A DNA stretch of 64,000 nucleotides from Candidatus Avedoeria danica (lineage in GTDB: Bacteria; Chloroflexota; Anaerolineae; Epilineales; Epilineaceae), in contig JADJCV010000002.1 in the NCBI GenBank assembly GCA_016703025.1, forward strand, positions 186,001-250,000. Direction: 5' to 3'. The notes below the pieces were generated by a model. The model did no database searches and was not told where the DNA came from. It was given only the letters and a program-made list of their open reading frames with translations. The position numbers and the translations under genes are program-made. Positions 25,606 through 34,287 of the stretch are shown here, piece after piece; position 1 is the stretch's first letter, and every line of letters starts with the position of its first letter.

Positions 25606-27563
25606 TCCCCGACAAGTCGCCCCCCACCATCCCCCTCCGTGCGCGCATCTTCGAAGACCGCCAGGTCATCGCCGCCGGCATCGCGGCGCTGACGATGCCG
25701 CAGCTCCGCGCCATCGCCCGGGGCTTCGGCTGGCCGCTCACGGGGCTCAAGCGGGATGACATCGTCCTGCAGATCGAGCGGCATTACGCGGACCGTACCA
25801 GCGCGGCATCGGCGGCCGCCGCGCTGCCCGCCGACGTGCAGCCGCTGCTGAGCGCGCTCGCTTGGCTCGGCATCGACACGCGGTCGTCGCTGGCCGCGGC
25901 GTTCGACCGCTTGCAGTCCGCGCTGCCGATGACGGCGCGGATCAAGCCGCCGCTGCACGTCGGCAACCGCGCGCTCGACACGGCGATCGAGCGCGGTCTC
26001 GTCCTGGGAGACGGCACGACATCGCCGCCTTCGCTGCGCGTCCCGTGGCCGCTGGCGGTCGTGCCCCCGCCGCCGGCGTGGACCCCCGTGACCAAGGTGT
26101 CGGCATCGTGGCGCCGTGAACCCGCCGGCGATGGGGTGGCGGACGTCCTTGCCGGTTCGCTGGCGCTTGGCCGGCTGGGCAAGATCCCGACGACCAAGCC
26201 GTTCGGCGACCAGACGGTGGAAATGCACGGCCATTGGCCCACCCTTCGCGGCGAGGCGCCGGGGCAAGCCCGCGGGGCGCCGCGCTCGATGCGGATCCCG
26301 CCGGCGATGTCGCCGCTTGCCGGCGCCGCGCGCGACGCGATCGCCGCTGCCATCGGCGATCCGGACGAAGGGCGCAGCGCGTTCGTCGCGGCGCAGCTCG
26401 TGGGTCTGGGGCTGATCGTCGTCGAGGGCACGAAGGGCGGGGCGATCGATCCGGCGGTCGTCGAACAGTGGTTATCCCTGTCGCCCGGCGAACGGGCGAT
26501 GACGACGCTGTTCACCTGGCTGCAGCTGCGGTACCCCACCTGGGACGACGTGTCGCAGCTCGTCCGCGCCGACGCCCGGCTGCAGCACCGGCGATCGGCC
26601 GACTACTGGCGCAACACGATTCAGCAGTACCACGCAAGCTGCACGAACGCGCGCGTGGACGCGCTGTGCGGCCTGCACCGCCTGCCCCGCCCGCGCGGGC
26701 GATCCGACGAAGCGTGGGCGGACGGTCCGGCGCTCGCTCGCCTCGTGACCGCCGCCTGGCCCGCCACGTTCCTGCCCTCGCTCGAGGCGGACGGCTGGTG
26801 CATGGCCGACGGCGCCGGCAAGCCGCTGGACATCACCGGCGAGGACGGCCGGCGCGCGGCCGAGGCCTTGTTCTCCTTCCTCCACCGCGGCCCGCTGCGC
26901 TGGCTCGGCCTCGTCGAGACCGCCGTCGCACCGGCCGGCGGCGCCTGGGCGGTGCGCCTGTCGCCGCTCGGGCTGGCGATCGTCACGGGCGACGAATCGA
27001 CGTTGACGGCGCAACCGTTCGTTCGGTGGGGTGATGGGAAGTCGGGTGCGGCGACGTCGGAGGCGTCGACGGCAACGGTTACCGTCGACGTGCGCTGGAA
27101 CGCGGACGCTCCGTTTCAAGCGGTGCGTACGGTGGGTGCATACGTCGGTCCGGCAGGCGCGACGGGTGCGAGCGGGGCAGACGCGCCCCCCACCACCGCC
27201 GTCGTCTATAGACTCGGTCCCGACACCCTGCAGCCCGCCTTCGAGAGGGGTGCCAAGCCGGCGGACGTGGTGCGCACGCTCGCCGCGGCCGGCGTGCCGC
27301 TGCCGGCGCCCGTCGCGACGGCGATCGAGACGTGGTGGTCCGCATGGGGGACCGTGAACCGCTACGCCGGCCTCGCGCTTGTCGAGGTGGCGGACGAAGC
27401 GACGGCGCGGCTGCTCCGGGCGACGACGAAGCTGGGCGCGTCGCTGGTCTGCGAGGCCGGGCCGCGGACGTTTGTCGTCGCCGAGGCGTCCGTGGATGGG
27501 CTGCTCGATGAGCTGCGGCGGGCCGGCCACACGCCGCGGGTCGAGGTGGGGGCGGCTGAATGA
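25602..27563 (+). CDS. XPB-associated protein with helicase-associated C-terminal domain
   Basis: A 653-residue protein coupled to XPB by a 4-bp ATGA overlap. Residues 25-60 ('LTMPQLRAIARGFGWPLTGL') resemble a SAP-type helix-extended-loop-helix. The last ~110 residues ('VVYRLGPDTLQPAFERGAKP..VVRTLAAAG', 'LVEVADEATARLL') match the helicase-associated (Helicase_C_3-like) domain found next to XPB in Actinobacteria and Chloroflexota. The middle is helical without known motifs. There are no Walker motifs, so it is probably a DNA-binding or regulatory partner rather than an enzyme. Its stop overlaps the next ATG (27560-27563). Confidence 0.75.
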   Translation: MIPDKSPPTIPLRARIFEDRQVIAAGIAALTMPQLRAIARGFGWPLTGLKRDDIVLQIERHYADRTSAASAAAALPADVQPLLSALAWLGIDTRSSLAAAFDRLQSALPMTARIKPPLHVGNRALDTAIERGLVLGDGTTSPPSLRVPWPLAVVPPPPAWTPVTKVSASWRREPAGDGVADVLAGSLALGRLGKIPTTKPFGDQTVEMHGHWPTLRGEAPGQARGAPRSMRIPPAMSPLAGAARDAIAAAIGDPDEGRSAFVAAQLVGLGLIVVEGTKGGAIDPAVVEQWLSLSPGERAMTTLFTWLQLRYPTWDDVSQLVRADARLQHRRSADYWRNTIQQYHASCTNARVDALCGLHRLPRPRGRSDEAWADGPALARLVTAAWPATFLPSLEADGWCMADGAGKPLDITGEDGRRAAEALFSFLHRGPLRWLGLVETAVAPAGGAWAVRLSPLGLAIVTGDESTLTAQPFVRWGDGKSGAATSEASTATVTVDVRWNADAPFQAVRTVGAYVGPAGATGASGADAPPTTAVVYRLGPDTLQPAFERGAKPADVVRTLAAAGVPLPAPVATAIETWWSAWGTVNRYAGLALVEVADEATARLLRATTKLGASLVCEAGPRTFVVAEASVDGLLDELRRAGHTPRVEVGAAE

Positions 27564-30110
27564 GCGAGTCGACGATGGCGCTCGCTGACCTACTCACAGG
27601 CTACAAGGCCACCGCGCTCGTCGTCATGGGCACGACGAACGGCTGGTTCAAGAACGGGGTCCCCAAGCTGGAGATGGTGCGCCGCCTGGCGACGGAGCTG
27701 GCGAAGCCGGACCATGTGCGCCAGAGCATCGGGCAGCTGGATCCGGCATCGCGCGCGGCGCTGACGCTGCTCCAGCACATGGGCGGCACGGCCGATGCCG
27801 ACGAGCTGCGTGCGCCGCTCCAGGATGACGGCGTCGTGCAGCGCGACGCCAAGGCCGCCCGGTACGACTGGGAAGTGCCGACCGGCAATCCAGCGCGGAA
27901 GGGCAACGCCTTTCCGGACATCGTCGCCCGACTCGAAGTCCGCGGGCTGGTCCTTGGCAGCGGGCCGCTGGGCACGAATTCCTCGGTGACGGAGCTCGGC
28001 GCGTCGGTGCGGTACGTGATCCCGCGCGAGGTGATCGGACAGCTGCCGCCCCCCCCGCCGTTGGAGACCCCCCGTCCGCCGACGTTCGAGCGCGAGGTGC
28101 CGGGCGACGCGACGGCGTTCGGCCGGCAGCTCTATCTGACGTGGAGCTATCTCTGGCGGCACAAGCCCCGGCTCCTCAATTCCGGCTTGCTGAGCAAGCG
28201 GGACGTGACGGCCCTGGCAGCGCAGATGGTCCCCAAGCCGGACATGGCCGTGGTCAGCCGCGAAGATGATTTGCAGTACCTGCACTTCCAGCGTGTCCTG
28301 CTGGAGGCGCTTTCGCTGGTGGCTTGGCCGGACTTCGGCAACTGCCAAGTGGACGAGGAGAAGGGCAGCCGGTTCTGGTCGCTGTCCCTGGAAGGGCGTG
28401 TGAGCGGCTGGTTCGGCGCGTGGAAGACGATGGGCGCCTGGCACGAGCTGACGAAGCTGGACAAGGTCAAGTGGTCGACCTCGTACGCGGGCGATCGCGC
28501 CGTCGCACCGAAGGCGCTCCTCGCCGCCCGCGCATTCGTGGCCGGCCGCGTCGGGGAGATCGGGCAAGCGGGCGAGTGGGTCGGGATCGGCGCGGCGGCG
28601 ACGGTGATCCGGCGGACGGGGCGCGAGTTCCTCCTGAAAAAGGAGCCGCAGCGCGGTTCCGGTTCCTACGGCGGCTACTACTCGTCCTACAGCTCGTACG
28701 GCAACCCGCGCAACTACAACAGCCGCTACAGCCGCTGGGGCAACCCGCTCGGCTGGGACTTCGATCCCGTCGCCAACGACAACCAGGGCTGGGAGCGGGT
28801 CGAGACCGAGTTGATCCGCTCGGTCGTCCAGTCGCTCCATTGGCTGGGGTTGTGCGACCTGGGCGTGGACGAGGGGCGGGGGCGGGGGCGACGGTGCAGA
28901 CGAACGCCGGGGCAGCTGCGCGGGGGAACGCGGGGGCGAAGGCGAGCGCGGCGGGGGCGAAGGCGAACGTGAACGCCGGCGCGAACGTCGTCGCGTTCCG
29001 CCTGAACGAGCTCGGGCGGCACGTGCTCGGTTCGTCGGCCTCGTCGGCGAAGAAGCGGGGCGCGGCTGCCGGGCGCGGATCCGCCGCACCGGACGCCGCC
29101 GCCGACGCCGAGCACGGCGCCCGGATCGTCGTGCAGCCCAACTTCCACATCATGGCGATCGGCCCGGTGCCGGTGGCGCAGCTCATGCGCCTCGAGCGCT
29201 TCGCCGACCGGGTCGGCACGGACCGCGTGCTGGAGTACGCGCTCACGCGCGCGAGCGTCTACCGCGGCCAGCAGGACGGCCTGTCCGGGGGGCAGATCGT
29301 GGCGGCGCTGGCCGAGCTGTCCGGCGCGGACGTGCCGCAGAACGTGGCGCGCAGCATCGACGAGTGGCAGCAGCTGCATGAGACGATCGTCGTCCACCGG
29401 CGGGCGGTGCTGGTGCAGGCGGCGGATGCGGCGCTGATGGGGCGGGTGGCGGCGGGGGGCGGGGTCGGCGGGGTCGGCGTCGTGTCGGTGCCGTCGGTGG
29501 TGGTGGTGTCGGCGGTGTCAGCGGTGGAGGTGGAGGCGATGCGCCGTTGGCGCGCGTCGTCGACCCGGCACGCCTGGCGGCCACGTTCGATCGGCTCGGG
29601 CTAGCCCCGGCGACGCGGCACGACCCGGCGGCGGCGCAGAGCATCGATCTGGCGGACGACGGCGCCGTTCATCCGCGGCACAAGGTGATCAGCCTCCACT
29701 TGCTGGGGCGGCTGCAGCGCTTGGCGGAATGGGATGCCGTATCCGGCATGTGGCGCCTGACCGCAGCCTCGGCCGTCCGCGCCAAGCGCGAGCTTGGCCT
29801 CGACGCCACGGCCCAGCTGGCGCAGTGGTCGACGCTGTGCGCCGGGGGGGCGCCGGAATGGCTGGACCGGCGGCTGAAGGCGTGGTGCGGGCATTACGGC
29901 TCGGCGAAGGTTCATCGACCGGTGTTGGTCGAGCTGCCGAACGAAGCGTCGCTGCACGACGTGCTGGCGGATCCGCGGGCGGCGGCCTTGGTGCGGCGGT
30001 TCAAGCCGCGGGGGCCGGTGGTGGAAGTGGCGGAAGCGGACATCGAGGCGGTGGGGCGGGTGTTGGAGGAGTATGGGATCGAGGTGCGGGGGAAGGATGG
30101 AAGGCCGTGA
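27560..30110 (+). CDS. XPB-associated protein, interrupted by two apparent frameshifts
   Basis: One gene of about 850 codons read in three successive frames. Part 1 (27560 to about 28880) has an N-terminal SAP/winged-helix-like region and 'YKATALVVMGTTNGWF'. Part 2 (about 28890-29450) has 'RIVVQPNFHIMAIGPVPVAQ', 'LEYALTRASVYRGQQDGLSG' and 'DVPQNVARSIDEWQQLHETI', a clear helicase-associated domain. Part 3 (about 29520-30110) reads 'ARVVDPARLAATFDRLGLAP' to the stop. Both breaks shift the frame the same way (one base missing) and fall in G-rich low-complexity DNA (28867-28893, 29440-29520), so collapsed homopolymers are likely. It starts by ATGA overlap with the preceding gene. Confidence 0.7.
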
Positions 30111-30178
30111 GAAGGATGGAAGGCCGTTGAAGGGCAATCCGGTCAACCCGACCTGAGAACGACATGAAGGAGCATGGA

Positions 30179-30562
30179 ATGGCAAACCCGATGGATCTCG
30201 GCGCGTTTTCGATCAGCCTGACGGTGAAAGATCTGGCGGCGTCACGGGCCTTCTACGACAAGCTGGGCTTCACCACCATGGGCGGCGACGCGGCGCAAGG
30301 CTGGCTGATCCTGAAGAACGGTGACCACATCATCGGGCTGTTCCAAGGGATGTTCGAGAAGAACATGCTGACGTTCAACCCCGGCTGGGACCAGAACGCC
30401 CAGCCCATGGCGGAGTTCACCGACGTCCGCGAGCTGCAACGCCGGCTGAAGGCGCAGGGCGTGACGTTCATGACGGAGGCGGATGAGAGCACGACGGGGC
30501 CGGGGAGCTTCGTGGTGGTGGATCCGGATGGGAATCCGGTGTTGGTGGATCAGCATCGGTAG
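30179..30562 (+). CDS. VOC family (glyoxalase/bleomycin resistance-like) protein
   Basis: A 127-residue vicinal-oxygen-chelate protein. 'SISLTVKDLAASRAFYDKLG' opens the first beta-alpha-beta module; 'GPGSFVVVDPDGNPVLVDQH' closes the second. These small VOC proteins often bind a divalent metal or a small ligand; the substrate is not predictable here. Of three nearby ATGs (30164, 30174, 30179) the last has AAGGAG at 30167-30172 with 6-nt spacing. A partial look-alike of its 5' end occurs at 23353. Confidence 0.88.
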   Translation: MANPMDLGAFSISLTVKDLAASRAFYDKLGFTTMGGDAAQGWLILKNGDHIIGLFQGMFEKNMLTFNPGWDQNAQPMAEFTDVRELQRRLKAQGVTFMTEADESTTGPGSFVVVDPDGNPVLVDQHR

Positions 30563-30756
30563 GGTGGGGTGGGGGCTGATTGCGACGGTTTCGCGCCTTC
30601 TGCGTCGGGTAGACGGCGGCGGCGCGGCGGTTTCGCGGCGTTCAGGGCGTGCGATTTGACCCTATGCTGGTCGCCACGTCCGCAGCGCCCCGGCCCACCG
30701 CGCCCGTCGAATTGTCGATGCGGCGAGCGGGGCGACGCCATCCAGGAGGTTCTCCG

Positions 30757-31224
30757 ATGGCCTCGTTGATCAAAGCGATCGCCGCCTACCGCCCACGCAT
30801 CGCCCGTGGGATCACGGTGGAACTCGATCAGCTGGCGGAGTACCTGTCCGTCGGGACGCTCGTCACGGCGCCGCTGGCCAACATGGTGCTCCGCGAGCTC
30901 GGCCGCCAGGTGTTGCTGCAGCTGAAGGCGGGGAACAAGGTGCGGCTGCCGGGGATCGGGTTGATCGGGGCGGAGATGCGGGTGGATGGGTCGGTGTATC
31001 CGACGGTGCGGGTGGAGCGGAGTTTGCACCAGGCGCTGGTGGGAGCCGATGCGTTTCGCGGGCAGGTCGTGAACGGGGGGATGATCGGCGCCGAGTTGGC
31101 GGCGTTCAGGGCGCGGTGGGATGCGGAGCATCCGGGGGATCCGGTGGTGATGGGGGGGGGGGGGGGGCGAGGGCGGTGGATGGGCGGACCGGTGTGCCTG
31201 ATGTGTTGGATGCTGGGCTCGTAG
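30757..31224 (+). CDS. HU-like DNA-binding domain protein
   Basis: A 155-residue protein. Residues 1-110 ('LDQLAEYLSVGTLVTAPLAN', 'LRELGRQVLLQLKAGNKVRL', 'PGIGLIGAEMRVDGSV') fit the HU/IHF-like fold: two helices, then a beta-saddle starting at the 'V-R-L-P-G-I-G' strand. It is a variant family, not canonical HupB. AGGAGG at 30744-30749 supports ATG 30757 over the longer frame. The last ~25 residues follow a run of 14 G (about 31154-31167), so the C-terminus may be off frame. The gene is the last high-GC gene before the low-GC island. Confidence 0.65.
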   Translation: MASLIKAIAAYRPRIARGITVELDQLAEYLSVGTLVTAPLANMVLRELGRQVLLQLKAGNKVRLPGIGLIGAEMRVDGSVYPTVRVERSLHQALVGADAFRGQVVNGGMIGAELAAFRARWDAEHPGDPVVMGGGGGRGRWMGGPVCLMCWMLGS

Positions 31225-31997
31225 CGGCTGGAAGGTAGGCGCGGCGTGCACAGCACCATTAGGTAGTTGCCAGCGGATGACGCGAACAAGGTAGCCTGGG
31301 GCAACGGAAGATCATCGACGTACGGGGCGGTCCGAGGGGATCGCCCCATATTGTATTGTGCAAGTGGTGAAGCGCGTGATGGAGCGAAGAGGTCCGGCTG
31401 AATTCTCGTGCCTGGAAGCACGTAGTCTCCAGGCTGGAAGTTGGGCGCGTTCACGGTAACCGTTTAACCGATTGCCAGGCCACTCTGTTACCGTTAGGCT
31501 ATCTGACAGAGGTAGGCTGGTAATCGGGTGAACGCTTACCGTTCACGGGGGAAACGTTACGACTCCTCAGCTGTGCGCACATTGTACAAGTCAGAGGCTG
31601 CAGGAAGCATGCCAATAAACTGGCAGTGTGCGACTCGGCACGCTGCGACGCACCTCATGACGATATGACCCTGCTCGCGCGTCGAATTGACTCGGCGCTC
31701 TCGACCACAACAGCCGGGAGGTACACCCCAGATTCCACCTTGCTGGCTTCTCTCTAATCTGCTATCCTCTATTTGAAGTCCCGCCATCTCGACCAGGCGA
31801 GCTCTGTTGGCGAGCCAATCTATACATTCTCTGCGAGAATGATCATGCACGCTGGTATTACAGATCCTGGCAAGGCAGAACCTCAACAAGAGATCCGATG
31901 CCGTAATAGAGGTGCGATCTGGCAGGAGCGGGCGATCCTCGCAAATCGGTTACTATACACGTCTTCCTTCGAAATGGCGACAACTCGGAGATGATTC
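31225..31997. other. intergenic, GC drop at island edge; no convincing gene
   Basis: Base composition falls from about 70% GC to near 50-55% here. Open frames at 31557-31889 (minus, 110 codons) and 31773-31994 (plus, 73 codons) show no recognisable motif or strong ribosome site and are not called. The segment holds a cluster of short TTACCGTT-type repeats and is the left border of the island. Confidence 0.6.
31449..31546. repeat. cluster of TTACCGTT-type short inverted repeats
   Basis: GTTCACGGTAACCGTT (31449-31464), GTTACCGTT (31487-31495) and GTGAACG-CTTAC-CGTTCAC (31528-31546) are variants of one element, the first inverted relative to the last. The third is itself a perfect 7-bp inverted repeat. 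They could be operator, recombination or iteron-type sites at the island edge. Confidence 0.45.
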
Positions 31998-32747
31998 ATG
32001 GCAACTGTTGAGCACGAGGCTCGAAGCGCACAGCTCTTCTCTAGGCTGCGAGTAGTGCGAGGACTGTCGCGCGACGAACTAGCAGGCGTTCTCGAAGTCG
32101 AGCCAGACGTGATTGAGAAGTGGGAGACGATACCGCGATATTACGATATCCCAATGATCGTACGCGAATATCTGAAGTTATCTGACCTGAGCGTGCACGA
32201 AGTCGATGCACTTGACTACGAATCTAGTAGATCCGGGATGGCGCGAAGTCCGCTGCTCTACTATGAGCTTGCGCAAGCAAGAGACAAGTTGCAGGCGGTT
32301 CGGGAACGAATCGACAAACTGGCGGCAGATCCTTCTCAGAACCCCGATGCAGTCTCTGAAGTCCGGCAAGCATTTGAGTCAGTTGAGGACGCGGCGGAGC
32401 TGACGGCGCGCCTTCTCGTGCCAGCGCGCGAATTGTTAGATGTGCATCTGGTTCCAATGTCACTACTGGGGCGACTCAATGAATATCGAAACGATCGAGA
32501 ATTGTGGGGAGCGACAATCGGGCTTGTCATTGGAGCACTGATGTCAATGCTTGTCAATCTAACGACAGGAGGCGCATTCAGTATCCACGCGGCTGTGATG
32601 GGGATGATGCTGATACTGGCTGGCGCGATGTCGTTGTTGCAGTATATACGCCTCGTGCGACGCTCCCGGACGATTGAGGGTGATCTTGCGCGGTATCAAG
32701 CAAACTCACATCCGGCTGCACGCCTACGCGATCGGTCTGCCGAATGA
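31998..32747 (+). CDS. XRE-type HTH protein with two C-terminal membrane helices
   Basis: A 249-residue protein. Residues 10-55 ('FSRLRVVRGLSRDELAGVLE', 'VEPDVIEKWE') are a lambda-repressor-like helix-turn-helix. Residues 85-155 are charged and helical, possibly coiled coil. Two TM helices follow at about 172-195 and 200-222 ('GATIGLVIGALMSMLVNLTT', 'AAVMGMMLILAGAMSLLQYI'). It is therefore a membrane-tethered DNA-binding protein, possibly a sensor-regulator. Codon use is much less GC-biased than in flanking genes. It lies convergent to the graspetide genes, separated by a hairpin; control of that locus is inference only. Confidence 0.75.
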   Translation: MATVEHEARSAQLFSRLRVVRGLSRDELAGVLEVEPDVIEKWETIPRYYDIPMIVREYLKLSDLSVHEVDALDYESSRSGMARSPLLYYELAQARDKLQAVRERIDKLAADPSQNPDAVSEVRQAFESVEDAAELTARLLVPARELLDVHLVPMSLLGRLNEYRNDRELWGATIGLVIGALMSMLVNLTTGGAFSIHAAVMGMMLILAGAMSLLQYIRLVRRSRTIEGDLARYQANSHPAARLRDRSAE

Positions 32748-32879
32748 TGCGATGAGGATAGCATTAGAATCAGTCAATGGCTGGATTGACACAATTCGGA
32801 GCTACGCCGGCGGTTTCAAGTGATCAACGCAGTGGTTCTGTACCGTGCCTGATGGCACATCACTCAACCGCAGACGCGC

Positions 32880-32907
32880 CACTGGGCGGAACTACGTCCG
32901 CCCAGTG
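32880..32907. terminator. bidirectional hairpin between the HTH gene and the graspetide operon
   Basis: CACTGGGCGGA / TCCGCCCAGTG form a perfect 11-bp stem around a 6-nt loop (ACTACG). It lies between two convergent genes, 133 bp after the HTH-protein stop and 33 bp after the precursor stop. There is no long U-tract on either side. Confidence 0.65.
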
Positions 32908-32939
32908 ACCTGCTCGCCCACAAACTGACTACGGCGACT

Positions 32940-33107
32940 TCAGTCCCCGTATGGTCCTGGCTTGGACGGCTCAGGCCTGGGGGCTTCTTCCTTCGGGTTG
33001 CTCTCGCCGCCCCGCTCCGGGCTCGCACTTGCGGGGCGGCCCTCTAGTGTGTCTTCCTCTAGGAACCTCATGAGGAACGGCTCGTGGGTGGTCGGGTGCA
33101 CAATCAT
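32940..33107 (-). CDS. graspetide (microviridin-like) precursor peptide
   Basis: A 55-residue ORF. The leader carries H-E-P-F-L-M-R-F-L-E-E-D at residues 8-19, matching the 'PFFARFLE' helix that ATP-grasp ligases bind in microviridin precursors. The tail is rich in Glu, Lys, Pro and Ser and ends 'PSKPGPYGD'. Possible core nucleophiles are K39, K49, S29, S36 and S48, with acceptor acids E40, E41, E45 and D55. There is no canonical T-x-K-x-P-S-D core, so the ring pattern would be new or unresolved. Its ATG overlaps the ligase stop (ATGA), and GAGGAGGT sits 5 nt upstream, giving strong, coupled translation. It is too short for most gene callers. Confidence 0.8.
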   Translation of the reverse strand: MIVHPTTHEPFLMRFLEEDTLEGRPASASPERGGESNPKEEAPRPEPSKPGPYGD

Positions 33108-34135
33108 GGCGGACCTCCTCTAGATTCGGTAAGTGAAGGCGCGGATCGGGCAAGCAGGCAAGCAACGGAACGGGCAATTGGGACGCCAGAGAGCATTTCC
33201 GCCCAGAGAAACTGACCGTTCCCGTTAATCTCCAAGAATACGTACTGACCCGTTGGAGTGCAAATGAGGTCGATCGCTCCATACTCGAGCCCCAGTGCAT
33301 GCGTGATCGCGAGGCAGCCTTCAATGAGTGCGGGCGGCAGCTCATATGGGGAATACGGAGTGTTAGCCGTGTCGTAGCGGCGCCAGTCAACCGCTGAAAT
33401 GGCGCTCGCCTGACTGTCGATGCGGACCGCATGGACGGCAGAGCCTACAACCGTAACACGCAACTCGTACGCTTTGAGAATCTCCTCCTGGAAAGTCGTG
33501 GGGGCAAGAGAAAGAGCCGGGCTATCCATCAAGTCGTTAAGCATGACTCGATTGGTTAGAACATAACGGTCGACCTCGTGATCCTCCCCGGAGAGCCAGC
33601 CGGTGCCGGTCGCCTTGGCGATGATACGTCCATCGCAATCGTGGTAGAATTCGGCAATCCGGCGCGGGTCGCTTGAGATTAGTGTACGCGGAATGGCGAA
33701 TCCAAGATTGGAAGCGAGTAGGAGCTGTCGGGGTTTATTCGCGGCCAAGTGAAGCCGCTCTGGGCTGGACACCCATAACGAGAAAGTTGAGAGAGCATAC
33801 AGGGATGAAATCGCTGATCGCCACTCATCACGGGCGAAGGCAAGAGATGCACCGGACAATCCGGATCCAGCAAGCGGCAGACGTGGGCGACGATACCAGA
33901 CCGATGCGATCGTCGCCATGTCCAGATCCATACTGGGCATTCGTATGGAGCAATTCCACCGAGCCGGAACTCCGGCCAGATGGAGAGATAGCGCATGACT
34001 GTCTCCAAAGTGCTCTGGATATAGCATTATCGGGTCGATGTCCATTGCTCGCAGATGCCATGCGACGCGGGCGGTGTGCTCGTCATCTGGGTTAGAGATG
34101 ATCATGACGCGATCTGCACTGACGCTCATGTTCAC
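33104..34135 (-). CDS. graspetide ATP-grasp ligase (MvdC/MvdD-like RiPP maturase)
   Basis: A 343-residue ATP-grasp enzyme that joins side chains in a peptide by ester or amide bonds. Family landmarks: 'IASVWYRRPRLP' (about 76-87), 'SSPERLHLAANKPRQLLLAS', 'GRIIAKATGTGW', 'FQEEILKAYELRVTVVG', 'VDWRRYDTA', and the Mg/ATP segment 'GLEYGAIDLI...YVFLEINGNGQ'. These match ATP-grasp ribosomal peptide maturases of the microviridin/marinostatin group. The ATG at 34135 has GGAG six bases upstream. It is the only ligase here, so one enzyme probably installs all rings. GC is low relative to the flanks. The precursor follows with a 4-bp overlap. Confidence 0.9.
   Translation of the reverse strand: MNMSVSADRVMIISNPDDEHTARVAWHLRAMDIDPIMLYPEHFGDSHALSLHLAGVPARWNCSIRMPSMDLDMATIASVWYRRPRLPLAGSGLSGASLAFARDEWRSAISSLYALSTFSLWVSSPERLHLAANKPRQLLLASNLGFAIPRTLISSDPRRIAEFYHDCDGRIIAKATGTGWLSGEDHEVDRYVLTNRVMLNDLMDSPALSLAPTTFQEEILKAYELRVTVVGSAVHAVRIDSQASAISAVDWRRYDTANTPYSPYELPPALIEGCLAITHALGLEYGAIDLICTPTGQYVFLEINGNGQFLWAEMLSGVPIARSVACLLARSAPSLTESRGGPP
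33113..33120 (-). promoter_or_regulatory. strong ribosome-binding site of the precursor gene
   Basis: GAGGAGGT on the minus strand, 5 nt before the precursor ATG and inside the 3' end of the ligase gene. It is close to the perfect anti-SD complement and much stronger than the ligase's own site, consistent with making more precursor than enzyme from one mRNA. Confidence 0.75.
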
Positions 34136-34287
34136 TCCGATCTGTGACTAGTGAATTCATCCGCGGGCAACACATAAAGGTGAACCGCTGTGTGCGGGCC
34201 TTTTGCCGACGAGCTATTCAAGAGGCAAGACCTCATAGAGGATCGCGTGATTGACATTTACAATCTTGAAGTCTGATATCTCGAATC

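Noticed and set aside
32971..33432. 153-codon minus-strand ORF overlapping the ligase and precursor
   Set aside because: It is in another frame, with no motif; the ligase and the leader-bearing precursor explain this DNA better.
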